This document shows positions 8,511 to 17,814 of a DNA stretch of 64,000 bases, piece by piece; the stretch's first letter is position 1, and each line of letters begins with the position of its first letter. The position numbers and the translations under genes were made by a program. The notes beneath the pieces were generated by a model. It saw nothing but the letters and a program-made list of their open reading frames with translations, made no database searches and was not told the DNA's origin. This stretch comes from Companilactobacillus zhachilii (GTDB lineage Bacteria > Bacillota > Bacilli > Lactobacillales > Lactobacillaceae): NCBI RefSeq assembly GCF_003606365.2, contig NZ_CP031933.2, positions 2,108,001 to 2,172,000 on the forward strand, given 5' to 3'.

Positions 8511-9326
8511 TTAGTAGTTATCTATAATGTCGCCGACTGGATCACCGGTGTTAGAGTTTCCTCCGTCACCGTTGCCACCGTTACCACCTGATTTAGATAA
8601 TTTCAAGTAGATAAGCGCCATAGAAATACCGATAGCACCAAGACCGATAAGTGTTAATTGTGTAACTGTAGCAAGTACGAAACCAATTGCGAAGAATGGC
8701 CATACTTCTCTAGTAGCCATCATGTTGATAACCATTGCGTAACCAACGGCAACAACCATACCACCACCAAGTGATAATCCATCTGATAGCCATGCAGGCA
8801 TAGCATTTAGTAATTCCTTAACGGGACCAGCACCAATTGCTAAGATCAATGCAGCAGGGATAGCGATACGAATACCTTGCATTGCAATAGCAATATATTG
8901 CCACATTTCAACTTTTCTAAAACTACCTTCTTCGGCAGCTCTATCCATAATGTGGACAATAGCAGTTGCTATTGTACGTGCCAAAATAGTTAATAGTAAT
9001 CCGGCAACAGCCAATGGAACAGCAATAGCAATAGCTGAACCAACGCCAGCTTTACCTTTACCACCTAAAACAAGAATAATAGCTGAAGCAACAGCTGCCA
9101 AAGCAGCATCAGGTGCTACGGCAGCACCGATATTAGACCAACCTAAGGCGATCATTTGTAATGAACCACCTAGGATAAGACAAGGTAATAATTGACCTGT
9201 AACTAAGCCGATTAATGTACAAGCAATAACTGGTTGGTGAAAATGGAATTCATCCAAGATACCTTCCATACCAGCTAAGAAAGATACAATAACGACTAGA
9301 ATCATTTGAATAGCATTCAATTGCAT
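8511..9326 (-). CDS. manY: Mannose-class PTS permease subunit IIC
   Basis: The 271-aa polytopic subunit begins MQLNAIQMILVVIVSFLAGM and contains the segment ILGGSLQMIALGWSNIGAAV, typical of IIC-Man. It forms the sugar pathway with IID. Its C-terminus carries an unusual hydrophilic Gly/Asn/Asp tail (GGNGGNGDGGNSNTGDPV) of about 25 residues. The start has CGGAGG upstream. Class IIa bacteriocins use this IIC/IID pair as receptor in related species (established knowledge, not shown here). Confidence 0.95.
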   Translation of the reverse strand: MQLNAIQMILVVIVSFLAGMEGILDEFHFHQPVIACTLIGLVTGQLLPCLILGGSLQMIALGWSNIGAAVAPDAALAAVASAIILVLGGKGKAGVGSAIAIAVPLAVAGLLLTILARTIATAIVHIMDRAAEEGSFRKVEMWQYIAIAMQGIRIAIPAALILAIGAGPVKELLNAMPAWLSDGLSLGGGMVVAVGYAMVINMMATREVWPFFAIGFVLATVTQLTLIGLGAIGISMALIYLKLSKSGGNGGNGDGGNSNTGDPVGDIIDNY

Positions 9327-9373
9327 GATTATAATCCTCCGTGTTATTTCTTACTTATATAATGAATTAAAAA

Positions 9374-10345
9374 TTAATTTTTGTTCAATTCGTCTTGAGC
9401 TTTCTTCATAATGCTATCAAGATTATCCTCAGAATCTGTTGGAACTTTACGAACATCAAACTTGATGCCTTCTTTTTCCATTTCCTTGTAAGTATCGATA
9501 TCATTTTGATCAAAAGCCAAAACCTTGTTTGGTTGAACTTTACCAACTGAGTGAGCCATTGAACCAACGTTAACTGTCTTCAATGGAACTCCTCCGTCAA
9601 TTGCCTTCTTAACATCTTGTGGTGTTTCGAAGAGCAATAGTGCACGTTCGCCACCAAAATGTTTGTCATCCTTAGCAATCTTGATCATTTGATCGATTGG
9701 GATAACGTGAGCGTGAACACCAACTGGTGCAGCTTGCATGATCAATTGCTTACGCAAATCATCTTTAGCAACATTATCAGAAACAACAATGATACGTGTA
9801 GGGTTTGTTGTCTTTGTCCATGCAGTAGCAACTTGACCATGCAATAGACGTGAATCAACACGTGCCAAAACATACTTCATTGATCCTGGTTGACCACCCT
9901 TTGGTCCTTGTTTTGGTGCAGCAGCCTTAGGAGCTTCCTTTGGTTGTAGAGATTCTGGACGAACCTTAACACCATCTTTTGCTGTTTCAATAATATGTGC
10001 AGCAATTTCTTGTGCTGAGTTCATTGATAGACGTGAAGCATATGCTTCAATCAACATAGGCAAGTTAAGACCAGCAACGATAGCCCACTTGTCTTTATGT
10101 GCCTCGAACAAACCATTTACTTGGTTAAATGGTGTTCCACCCCATAAATCAACTAAGAACAATACTTGTTCTTGGTCTTCTAGAGAAGAAACAGCTTTTT
10201 CCAATTTTGCCTTAAGATCATCAGGACCCATGCTAGGTTGCAATGTAACGGATTGAACATCTTTTTGTTCACCGAAAATCATTGAACCTGACATCTTGAT
10301 GCCATCGGCAAAGTCACCATGGCTTGCAATAACAATTCCAACCAT
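9374..10345 (-). CDS. manX: Mannose-class PTS fused IIAB subunit
   Basis: The 323-aa cytoplasmic protein has a IIA domain (residues 1-140; phosphorylated His in VIASHGDFA, residue 9), an Ala/Pro/Gly-rich linker (KEAPKAAAPKQGPKGGQP) and a IIB domain from about residue 155 (active His in ARVDSRLLHGQVATAW). It passes phosphate from HPr to mannose or glucose crossing IIC/IID. It heads the operon. GGAGG lies upstream of 10345 and a cre site 28 bases upstream suggests CcpA control. Confidence 0.96.
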   Translation of the reverse strand: MVGIVIASHGDFADGIKMSGSMIFGEQKDVQSVTLQPSMGPDDLKAKLEKAVSSLEDQEQVLFLVDLWGGTPFNQVNGLFEAHKDKWAIVAGLNLPMLIEAYASRLSMNSAQEIAAHIIETAKDGVKVRPESLQPKEAPKAAAPKQGPKGGQPGSMKYVLARVDSRLLHGQVATAWTKTTNPTRIIVVSDNVAKDDLRKQLIMQAAPVGVHAHVIPIDQMIKIAKDDKHFGGERALLLFETPQDVKKAIDGGVPLKTVNVGSMAHSVGKVQPNKVLAFDQNDIDTYKEMEKEGIKFDVRKVPTDSEDNLDSIMKKAQDELNKN

Positions 10346-10372
10346 GTTTAATCCTCCTTTATTTTTATGTCA

Positions 10373-10386
10373 TTAAAGCGCTTACT
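10373..10386. promoter_or_regulatory. cre site upstream of the mannose PTS operon
   Basis: TTAAAGCGCTTACT matches the cre consensus TGWAARCGYTWNCW at 13 of 14 positions. It lies between the start codon of manX and its likely promoter. No sigma-54 style -24/-12 pair was seen, unlike many LevR-controlled mannose operons. Confidence 0.75.
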
Positions 10387-10686
10387 TTGACCTCCCATTT
10401 CAGGTCAATACTGACAATAAAAATAGAATAATTTCTAAATAAACCGCTTTAATAGAGCTCACCCTTCATGTGAACCCTTACATAATATCATTTTTTCAGA
10501 AAAAAAACAGCTTTTTTAACAAAAAGTATCAAATTAAAACAAAAGTAAACTTTAAAAATAAAAATATTAATTCATTTTTCATGTATCTGGTTCATCAATC
10601 ATAGTTATCAGAACGGGAAGTTCAAAAAATAGGTATTATTTAGTCAAAGTAAATTAAGTCGCTATTTCCCTAATTAATGACACTTT

Positions 10687-10733
10687 GTGATAATTGAAAG
10701 TTTGGCGAATTTTTCACCATTTTCAATTATCAC
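10687..10733. repeat. Long perfect hairpin between manX and R3
   Basis: GTGATAATTGAAA and TTTCAATTATCAC pair perfectly over 13 bases, and the enclosed sequence has a second stem TGGcGAA/TTCaCCA. It has no T run. It could be a protein site, RNA structure or a relic of a mobile element; its role is unknown. Confidence 0.6.
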
Positions 10734-10982
10734 AGAGCTCAATCCCATTTATATCAGCATTTTCAATTTAGTTAAAAAAGATGATAAATTACGATAAAGA
10801 TTTTTTCACATGTTACTTCTATGTAACAGCTTGTCACATATGTTTCTACGGATTTAAGTTTGAGAAAAATATTGTCGAACAGATTGTAATTTACTGAAAC
10901 TGGTAGTTACCAATTTGTATAGCCCATTTTTAGTAAAAATAAATTCTTAAGATTTTTTAAAGATGGGCTAAACCAAAAAATA

Positions 10983-11155
10983 TGCCGCCTCCAAGAGCAA
11001 GAGATTAGGTCGCTATGGGGACCGACAAAAGCCAAGGTCTTTTGTCTCGATTTTGAACCTCGCACAAACCGCGAGTTTCAAAAGTCGTCCCGTGGTGTAA
11101 GAGCTGAAGCTCTAACGCCACCTGCACAGCGGCCTAATTTCTTGCTCTTTCCGGC
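10983..11155 (+). repeat. Cloverleaf repeat core, copy R3 (subfamily a)
   Basis: Arms here are GACAAAAG/CTTTTGTC, AACCTCGC/GCGAGTTT and GGTGTAAGAGC/GCTCTAACGCC, all paired but unlike R1 in bases. The outer stem is GCCGCCTCCAAGAGCAAG against CTTGCTCTTTCCGGC. A degenerate end TCAGCACTAC at about 11278-11287 matches the terminal inverted repeat of R4's unit. Confidence 0.9.
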
Positions 11156-11731
11156 TAGTTCATTGTTTATTTTTGAATCAATATTAAATTATTTTGTCAT
11201 CAACGACTAGAATTTCAGGATATAGAGTATGTTCTGAATTTTTTGACTTTAAAACAAATCCATAGAAAAAAATCAATCAGCACTACAAGTAATAGCATTA
11301 TATTTTTAGACATATATAAGATACCAATTTACTTTTCTAAAAAATACCTTTAACGACAAATAATCTAACACCACTTAAATATGAAGTTAAAAATAAGTTA
11401 GATATTAAAAACCTCATTGTTCAAATGATAATCTTTGAAATTAAATTTATCTTGAAAGCGCAATTTCAAATTCTCTTTGAAGATAAATATGCCGTTCGCC
11501 TTCAGAAACAAAAAATTAAAGTATATTTTTATATTCTTCAATATTTAGTCCCTATTAATAGTAGGAATCAATTCGTAAATTTACTCCGTCACAAATAATC
11601 TTTTAGATTTAATAAATATCTAATATCACTTTATCTTTTTAATCTTATTCAAAATTCATCATATGAAAACATAATATTTTAATATAAAAGTAGAAGTCAC
11701 GATATAACCGCTTTTTCCGTATAAGATAAAT

Positions 11732-11765
11732 AGCCCCAGCAATCCAAACTCGGATTACTGGAGCT
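11732..11765 (-). terminator. Terminator hairpin, CCAG-ATCC family
   Basis: AGCCCCAGCAATCC pairs with GGATTACTGGAGCT downstream of the minus-strand DUF4867 gene. Confidence 0.7.
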
Positions 11766-11830
11766 ATTCTCTTAACGATTGAAAGCTGAACATCCTCCGC
11801 CCAACTTCCAATAGCAAAACACTATTATTT

Positions 11831-12511
11831 TTATTTAGCTAATGGTTTCATTTCAATCATCTTGCCTGTTAAACCAACTTCGACTCCAATAGCAATCTTA
11901 TCTTTACGACTTGGATCAACTAATTGGAACTTGTTTTGTTTAACGATTCGTTTGTTAGTGCTCTTGAAATCTGCAGGTAACTCTTCATTAGTACCTTTAA
12001 TCAACATAACAATGATTGAGAATCCAGAATCATGAACCTTGATAGGTGCATAATGCAAGGTTGAACTATAAAATTCAACTACTGTACCAGCTGGAACAAA
12101 GAATGTTTGACCATCGTCGGCTGGACTGTATGAACCTTTAGTATCAAGGATTGAACGTTGTCCTAAAACCATGATGACATCAGTCAACATAATATTAGTT
12201 TCGCTACCTTGGTGATATTCGATGGCTGAAAAGTTAGTTGATTGACCTGTACATTCCCCAGCTTCAATTGGCATGTTGGCATAAATATCCTTGCCCATTT
12301 CTTGAATAACTGGAATTGCTTCTAGTCCTTTATTTGACGGAGTATAGAAATTAGCTGGACTTGAAATTTTAACATTCTTATCCATATAGTCAGTTACTTC
12401 ACTAATATCATAGTTAGTATAAACTTTTCCGTACTTCTTAAAGTCTGGATCATCAATTGAGAGGATCTTATATTCTGGATTTAATTTTTGAAATTCTTCT
12501 AATGAACTCAT
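11831..12511 (-). CDS. DUF4867 family protein (cupin-like)
   Basis: The 226-aa soluble protein has a beta-barrel-like core (AGECTGQSTNFSAIEYHQGS, DDGQTFFVPAGTVVEFYSST, LHYAPIKVHDSGFSIIVML), with histidines spaced as in metal-binding cupins. The sequence matches what I know of DUF4867, found next to sugar metabolism genes and suspected to be a sugar isomerase or epimerase-like cupin. A GGGGGAACAG site precedes 12511. It is divergent from the ketopantoate reductase gene with a cre-like site between them. Confidence 0.8.
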   Translation of the reverse strand: MSSLEEFQKLNPEYKILSIDDPDFKKYGKVYTNYDISEVTDYMDKNVKISSPANFYTPSNKGLEAIPVIQEMGKDIYANMPIEAGECTGQSTNFSAIEYHQGSETNIMLTDVIMVLGQRSILDTKGSYSPADDGQTFFVPAGTVVEFYSSTLHYAPIKVHDSGFSIIVMLIKGTNEELPADFKSTNKRIVKQNKFQLVDPSRKDKIAIGVEVGLTGKMIEMKPLAK

Positions 12512-12560
12512 GCTGTTCCCCCATGTTTACTAATGTTTATTTCAAACATAATCTAACAGT

Positions 12561-12574
12561 TGAAAACGTTTTAG
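12561..12574. promoter_or_regulatory. cre-like site between DUF4867 gene and ketopantoate reductase gene
   Basis: TGAAAACGTTTTAG matches the cre consensus at 12 of 14 positions. It could equally bind another LacI-family protein. Either divergent gene may be the target. Confidence 0.45.
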
Positions 12575-12657
12575 TCAATAGTTATGTAAATACTTGTAGC
12601 TTTTTTCACAATAAATCCCGTATAATGGTGAAGTAGAAAACTTAAGGAGAGAACACT

Positions 12658-13596
12658 ATGAAAGTTATTATTGCAGGTGCGGGTGCTATGGGTAGCCGCT
12701 TCGGAATTATGCTTCATCAAGGTGGCAACGACGTTACTCTAGTCGACGGTTGGCCTGATCATGTCAACGCCATTAGAAACAACGGTTTAAAGGCTAACTT
12801 CAATGGTGAAGATATCACAGTCAATATCCCCGTTATGCTTCAATCAGAAATTAAGGCTGATGCGAAAGCCGACTTAATTATTTTATTCACTAAATCTATG
12901 CAGCTTGATAAAATGTTGCAAGATGTTAAACCTTTAATTTCTGACAAAACAAAGATCCTCTGTCTGTTGAATGGTATCGGTCACGAAGATACTATCGAAA
13001 AATACATCCCTATGGAAAATATCTTCATTGGTAATACAATGTGGACTGCCGGTTTAGTTGGACCTGGACAAGTTAAACTATTCGGTAATGGTTCGGTTGA
13101 ACTACAAAACCTTGGTCAAAATCAAGAATCAGCTGCTCAGGACTTGGCTAAAGTTCTTTCGGATTCTGGTTTAAACGCCAAATATTCAAACAACATTCAC
13201 TACTCAATCTATCGCAAGGCTTGTGTCAACGGAACAATGAACTGCCTTTGCTCAATTCTGGATGTTAACATGGCAGAATTTGGTGCCACTAAACCAGCCC
13301 ATGACATCGTAGTCACAGTTGTTAATGAATTCGCCGCAGTTGCTCATGCTGAAAGTGTTGATTTAGACGTCAAAGAAGTAGTTGAACACGTCGAATCATG
13401 CTTTGACCCTGAAACAATTGGTAAACATTACCCATCAATGTATCAGGATCTAATCAATAACCATCGTTTAACAGAAATTGACTATATCAATGGTGCTGTT
13501 TCACGCAAAGGTAAAAAATATAATATTGCAACACCATACTGTGATTTATTAACGCAATTAATTCACTGTAAAGAAGATATTCTTGGCGCTAAATAA
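12658..13596 (+). CDS. 2-dehydropantoate 2-reductase family oxidoreductase
   Basis: The 312-aa protein starts with a Rossmann motif GAGAMGSRFG (GxGxxG) at residues 7-16 and has the C-terminal helical ApbA/PanE domain (residues about 175-305), including the Lys of IYRKACVNGTMNCL. The family reduces ketopantoate to pantoate with NADPH for coenzyme A, but many paralogues act on other 2-keto acids. AAGGAG precedes the start. The next gene, a membrane IIC-like protein, follows after 23 bases, so the pair may form an operon and the true substrate may be a carried compound (inference). Confidence 0.85.
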   Translation: MKVIIAGAGAMGSRFGIMLHQGGNDVTLVDGWPDHVNAIRNNGLKANFNGEDITVNIPVMLQSEIKADAKADLIILFTKSMQLDKMLQDVKPLISDKTKILCLLNGIGHEDTIEKYIPMENIFIGNTMWTAGLVGPGQVKLFGNGSVELQNLGQNQESAAQDLAKVLSDSGLNAKYSNNIHYSIYRKACVNGTMNCLCSILDVNMAEFGATKPAHDIVVTVVNEFAAVAHAESVDLDVKEVVEHVESCFDPETIGKHYPSMYQDLINNHRLTEIDYINGAVSRKGKKYNIATPYCDLLTQLIHCKEDILGAK

Positions 13597-13619
13597 TTAA
13601 ATTACAGGAGACCCCATTT

Positions 13620-14657
13620 ATGAAAGACAAACTAACAGCCAAAATTTTCCTTAATAAGGTTTTATCAGGAACTGCAACTGGTATCATTATCGGTTTGATT
13701 CCCAACGCTGTTCTAGCCGCTATCTTAAAAATTTTTGGAGACAACCCCTTTGCCGTGGCTATTGGCCAAATGGCGATTATTTTTCAACTAGGAACACCGC
13801 TCTTAATTGGCGCCTTGATTGCTCTACAATTCGGTTTAAAACCAATGCCAATGATGGTCGTTGGTGGAGCTGCCTTTGTTGGTTCTGGTGTTATTAAATT
13901 CAATGAAAAAGCTCAAGCATATATTGGTGCTGGTACTGGTGACATTATTAATACCATGTTGACTGCCGCCATTGCTGTAGGAATGATTTTACTAATCGGC
14001 GAAAAATTTGGTTCAGTTGCCATCGTTTTAACACCTATCGTTGTCGGTGTCGGAGCAGGATTAATTGGTTTTTACCTTTACCCATACGTTACCGATATTA
14101 CCAAAGCTATCGGTGATGGAATCAATTCCTTCACTGACCTTCAACCAATCTTGATGTGTATTCTAATCAGTTGTGCTTTTGCAACCCTAATTATTTCCCC
14201 AATTTCGACTGTTGCAATCGGTATGGCAATCCAATTAAATGGAATTTCAGCCGGTGCCGCTGCTATGGGAGTTGCTGCTACAACAATCGTGCTTGTCGTT
14301 AACTCATGGAAAATCAACAAGCCTGGTGTTACCATCGCCATTGCCTTAGGTGCAATGAAAATGATGATGCCTAATCTCTTTAGAAAACCAATCATTTTAC
14401 TACCATGTCTAATTACAGCAACTATTTCAGCCATTCCGGTTGCTCTCTTCAGTATTTCCGGAACACCTGCTTCAGCCGGATTTGGATTGGTAGGATTAGT
14501 TGGACCTTTAGCCTCATTAGAAGCTGGGTTAAACGTCGTCTTACTGTTAATCAGTTGGTTAATCGTTCCAATCGTTGTAGCAATCGCACTTCAATTCTTA
14601 TTTGAAAAAGTTTTACATTTATACAAACGTAAAGATGTTTTTGAATTCTTAGGTTAA
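13620..14657 (+). CDS. PTS IIC-like membrane protein (PTS_EIIC_2 type)
   Basis: The 345-aa protein has about ten helices and begins KIFLNKVLSGTATGIIIGLI, the usual start of the PTS_EIIC_2 family. It carries no IIA or IIB domain. Such solitary IIC-like proteins are widespread in lactobacilli, and their substrate and even their PTS dependence are unknown. CAGGAGACC lies upstream of the start. It is probably cotranscribed with the reductase at 12658. Confidence 0.85.
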   Translation: MKDKLTAKIFLNKVLSGTATGIIIGLIPNAVLAAILKIFGDNPFAVAIGQMAIIFQLGTPLLIGALIALQFGLKPMPMMVVGGAAFVGSGVIKFNEKAQAYIGAGTGDIINTMLTAAIAVGMILLIGEKFGSVAIVLTPIVVGVGAGLIGFYLYPYVTDITKAIGDGINSFTDLQPILMCILISCAFATLIISPISTVAIGMAIQLNGISAGAAAMGVAATTIVLVVNSWKINKPGVTIAIALGAMKMMMPNLFRKPIILLPCLITATISAIPVALFSISGTPASAGFGLVGLVGPLASLEAGLNVVLLLISWLIVPIVVAIALQFLFEKVLHLYKRKDVFEFLG

Positions 14658-14691
14658 TATCAAAACATAATCAACTTTAGAGCATTAAAAT

Positions 14692-14729
14692 AATGACGCC
14701 AGTAATCCGATTTTGGATTGCTGGCGTTA
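14692..14729 (+). terminator. Terminator hairpin, CCAG-ATCC family
   Basis: AATGACGCCAGTAATCC pairs with GGATTGCTGGCGTTATT, with TTTT close after. It ends the reductase-IIC operon. Confidence 0.8.
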
Positions 14730-14782
14730 TTTGTTTTAAGTGAAAAAAGCAATACAAATATTTTGGCTTCCATCCGCTCCTT

Positions 14783-15161
14783 ATATAACGCGTGGTGCTA
14801 GTTGATTTTTTGATGATGAATTTGAAATTATTTTTTTAAGCAATTTTTTTAATCAAAAGATTCAAATATGCCTTACATCCTATTGCTTTAGTCATTAATA
14901 GCATAATAATACTTATAACTATTCATTATTAATTAAAAGAACAAAGAATAAACTAGCCGGAAAGAGCAAGAAATTTTGGTCGCTGTGAAGGTGGCGTTAG
15001 GGATTTATCCCTTACACCACGGGACGACTTTTGAAATTCGCGGTTTTTGCGAGGTTCAAAATCGAGATTCGAGACCGCTTTTTGGCTCGAATCGGTCCCC
15101 ATAGCGACCAAAATTTCTTGCTCTTGGAGGTGAAACCTTTAACTAGCACTACGCGTTATAT
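14783..15161 (-). mobile_element. MITE-like unit of subfamily a with 21-bp terminal inverted repeats (contains R4)
   Basis: The ends at 14783-14803 and 15141-15161 are inverted repeats matching at 20 of 21 positions (core ACGCGTGGTGCTAGTT and AACTAGCACTACGCGT). The cloverleaf core is off-centre, at 14956-15132; the other 150 bases are AT-rich filler that also resembles filler around R7. No coding frame is present. The unit lies between two convergent PTS genes. Confidence 0.85.
14956..15132 (-). repeat. Cloverleaf repeat core, copy R4 (subfamily a, reversed)
   Basis: Read on the plus strand, the arms are GGCGTTAGGGAT/ATCCCTTACACC, TTTTGAAATTCGC against the matching strand, and GATTCGAG/CTCGAATC. 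The outer stem is GAGCAAGAAATTTTGGTCGC against GCGACCAAAATTTCTTGCTC. Confidence 0.92.
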
Positions 15162-15224
15162 GGAAAATAAAAGAGCATTGGAATCTTTCCAATGCTCTTA
15201 CGTGACTATGAAGGGTGTAATACT

Positions 15225-17207
15225 CTATTTGGTTGTTACTTTAACAACTTCGGTATCTAACTTAACATCCTTGTCTAAGACGTTATATTTCATATAGCTA
15301 ACACTAGGCATATTAGTTACGATGACCATCATGTCAGTCTTCTTACCTGCTTGTTTAATTTTATCTAAATCTACTTGAGCTAATTGATCACCATGTTTAA
15401 CAACTTGGCCTTCTTTAACTTTAAGATCAAATGGCTCTCCCTTTAGTTGAACCGTATCAATACCCATATGTACCAATACTTCTAAGCCATTAGTAGTTTT
15501 AATCCCCATTGCATGCTTAGTTGGGAAAATCGTGGCAATTGTTCCATCAACTGGAGCAGTAATCTTGCCATCAGTTGGAACGACTGCATAACCATCGCCA
15601 AGCATTTTTTGTGCAAAAGTTGGATCAGAAACTTGTTCGATATCTTCCAAATGTCCATTAGCAACACTATAAAAGACATCTGTCTCACCTGATCTAATAT
15701 CGCTAACTGGTTCAACCTTTTCTACCGGCTTATCGTTAGCTTCGTTAGTAGTTGTAACAGTAGCATTATCAGCATAAAGCTGCTTCAAAGCATCGGCTAC
15801 GAATTGAACTTCAGTTCCGACAACAATATGAATATTGGTTTTATCTAAAACATTTACACCGGCGACACCAGCACTCATAATTTGTGACTTATTAATTTTT
15901 CCAGTATCTTTCAATTGCAAACGTAAACGTGTCGTACAATTATCGATCACACTAATATTATCGTGCCCTCCGATACCAGCATAAACTTTTTTCGCCATAA
16001 TCATATATTTGTCATCAGTCTTAGAAGTCGAAACCTCTTCAACCGGTGCATCGTCAGCTTCAATTGGTTCACGACCTGGAGTTAACAAATTAAACTTCTT
16101 AATTGCAAAGTCAAAACCAAAGTAATAAATAACCGCCATAACTAAACCTTGAACGATTAACATGTAAGGCTTATTAGCAATTGGCATGTGGAAACTCAAA
16201 ATATAATCGACCAATCCAGCACTGAAAGTAAAACCGGCTGTCCAATGCATGAACGCTGCAAAGGCCATTGATAAACCAGTGAAGATAGCGTGAATCACAT
16301 AAAGTGGCCATGCTACAAACATAAACGAGAACTCTAGTGGTTCAGTAACACCTGTAAAGAACGAAGCAAAAGCACCAGCTAACATTAAACTGGCAGTAGT
16401 CTTTTTACGTTCTGGCAAAGCATTTTTATAAATTGCCAAAGCTCCGGCTGGTAAACCAAACATCATCACTGGGAAATATCCAGCTAGATACATCCCTGTG
16501 ATACCCTTGGTACCCTTATTGGCCCAGAAATTTCCAATATCATTAATACCAGCAATATTGAATTCGAAGACTTGATTCAAAGCTTGATGTAAACCAGTAG
16601 GAATCAACAAACGGTTGAAGAAACCGAAGAGACCAGCTCCGACCCAACCCAAATTAACAATAAATTTACCAAATGTGATTAAGGCTCCATATAAAACGGG
16701 CCAAATAAATAACAAAACAACTGACAAAACTAACATTACTAACGTTGCCAAAATTGGCACTAAACGTTTACCACTAAAAAATGATAACGCCATTGGCAAT
16801 TTAGTTTCATGGAAACGGTCAAACAAAGCTGCAGCAATTAATCCTGCTACAATCCCGATGAAGACATTTCCAGCAATCGCGTTAAAAGCAGGATCAACTT
16901 GTCCCACCTTGATACCCTTTAATAGAGCAACTTGTTTTGGTGCTAATACATAAGTTGGAACGATATAAGCAACAACACCAGCCATAGCAGCAGCACCATC
17001 TTTGACCTTTGCCATCCCAACTGACAAACCAATCGCAAATAATAATGCTAATTGACTAAGAATTGCTGTACCACCAACTTGCAAGAATTGTGATAATCCC
17101 CAATTTTGTGGCAACCAGTGACCAATACCCTCAAGTAGAGCGGCGGCTGGTAAAACAGCTACCGGTAATTGAAGAGAACGGCCCATTCTTTGAAGATAGG
17201 TTTTCAT
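15225..17207 (-). CDS. PTS glucose/N-acetylglucosamine-type IICBA transporter
   Basis: The 660-aa three-domain permease has a membrane IIC domain (residues 1-385), IIB (about 405-490; phospho-Cys in DNCTTRLRLQL) and IIA (about 520-655; phospho-His in VLVHMGIDTV). It imports and phosphorylates glucose, GlcNAc or a related sugar. The IIC end with GKRLVPIL and MYLAGYFPVMMFGLPAGA looks like the Glc/GlcNAc group. The start at 17207 (MKTYLQRMGRSLQ) has GGGAGG upstream; a longer frame adds 16 residues without a site. Substrate not settled by sequence. Confidence 0.92.
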   Translation of the reverse strand: MKTYLQRMGRSLQLPVAVLPAAALLEGIGHWLPQNWGLSQFLQVGGTAILSQLALLFAIGLSVGMAKVKDGAAAMAGVVAYIVPTYVLAPKQVALLKGIKVGQVDPAFNAIAGNVFIGIVAGLIAAALFDRFHETKLPMALSFFSGKRLVPILATLVMLVLSVVLLFIWPVLYGALITFGKFIVNLGWVGAGLFGFFNRLLIPTGLHQALNQVFEFNIAGINDIGNFWANKGTKGITGMYLAGYFPVMMFGLPAGALAIYKNALPERKKTTASLMLAGAFASFFTGVTEPLEFSFMFVAWPLYVIHAIFTGLSMAFAAFMHWTAGFTFSAGLVDYILSFHMPIANKPYMLIVQGLVMAVIYYFGFDFAIKKFNLLTPGREPIEADDAPVEEVSTSKTDDKYMIMAKKVYAGIGGHDNISVIDNCTTRLRLQLKDTGKINKSQIMSAGVAGVNVLDKTNIHIVVGTEVQFVADALKQLYADNATVTTTNEANDKPVEKVEPVSDIRSGETDVFYSVANGHLEDIEQVSDPTFAQKMLGDGYAVVPTDGKITAPVDGTIATIFPTKHAMGIKTTNGLEVLVHMGIDTVQLKGEPFDLKVKEGQVVKHGDQLAQVDLDKIKQAGKKTDMMVIVTNMPSVSYMKYNVLDKDVKLDTEVVKVTTK

Positions 17208-17317
17208 TTTCCTATTTTCCTCCCTCAAATCAAAATAAATCTTTACCGATTCCAATCATACTGGTATACATGCCACATGGCAATAACTTTATTAATATTT
17301 ATCTACCATGTAAGGTA

Positions 17318-17331
17318 GTTAAACGTTTTCA
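17318..17331. promoter_or_regulatory. cre-like site upstream of IICBA
   Basis: GTTAAACGTTTTCA (reverse TGAAAACGTTTAAC) matches cre at 12 of 14 positions, 110 bases upstream of the start. Two TGGTATA half sites (17262 and 17362) and the inverted pair CTACC/GGTAG (17303-17318) are nearby; the TGGTATA boxes resemble GntR/NagR-type sites but are not complete palindromes. Confidence 0.5.
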
Positions 17332-17556
17332 GACAGCAATTGGACTAGATGGATTTGATATTGGTATATTCCGAAATAGTCTATATCTTCAAATGTGTTT
17401 TCCCATTTCCAGTATTAGTCATTATTTTTAATCACTTTTATATTTCTAATTTAAAAATTAAAAAACTTTAAGTCCTGACACTCTGGTTGCGAATGATACA
17501 AAACAGCAAGACTTATACAGCAATCTAAAAAAATATCTAAAGCAAAGATTACACTA

Positions 17557-17732
17557 GCCGGAAGGAGCAAGAAAATTTTGGTCGCTGTGACAGTGGAGTT
17601 ATGGCTTTAGCCATTACACCACGGGACGAGTTTTGAGACTTGCGGTTCGTGCAAGGCTCAAAATCGAGACTGGAGACCTCGGCTCCAGTCGGTCCCCATA
17701 GCGACCAAAATTTTCTTGCTCCTGGAGGCGGC
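17557..17732 (-). repeat. Cloverleaf repeat core, copy R5 (subfamily a, reversed)
   Basis: Arms read on the plus strand: ATGGCTTTAGCCAT, GAGACTTGC/GCAAGGCTC, GACTGGAG/CTCCAGTC. The outer stem is GAGCAAGAAAATTTTGGTCG against CGACCAAAATTTTCTTGCTC. It lies between divergent genes. Confidence 0.9.
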
Positions 17733-17773
17733 CACACATAACACATTATTAATTTCTAATAATAACTTTAATA

Positions 17774-17802
17774 TTGACTTAATATATACATCCTGATATA
17801 TT
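17774..17802 (+). promoter_or_regulatory. Promoter of the P-type ATPase gene
   Basis: TTGACT at 17774-17779 and TATATT at 17797-17802 are 17 bases apart. The start of transcription would be near 17809, leaving a leader of about 140 bases. Confidence 0.6.
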
Positions 17803-17814
17803 TATATCTACACA

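Larger units (their letters stand above)
10346..11830. other. Gene-free region of about 1.5 kb
   Basis: The stretch holds the cre site of manX, the 13-bp hairpin at 10687-10733, a hairpin TAGCCCAT/ATGGGCTA at 10920-10970 and repeat R3 (10983-11155) with flanks reaching about 11295. 11296-11730 is AT-rich with no open frame of note. It may be a decayed region. Confidence 0.7.

Noticed and set aside
8950..9195. Antisense frames inside manY, fumC, ATPase, pst and other long genes
   Set aside because: They lie opposite genes with clear family motifs, have no own binding sites and reflect codon use of the real strand.
10346..10560. Sigma-54 promoter for the mannose PTS
   Set aside because: No TGGCAC-N5-TTGC element could be found upstream of manX on the minus strand; only a cre site and weak sigma-70-like boxes.
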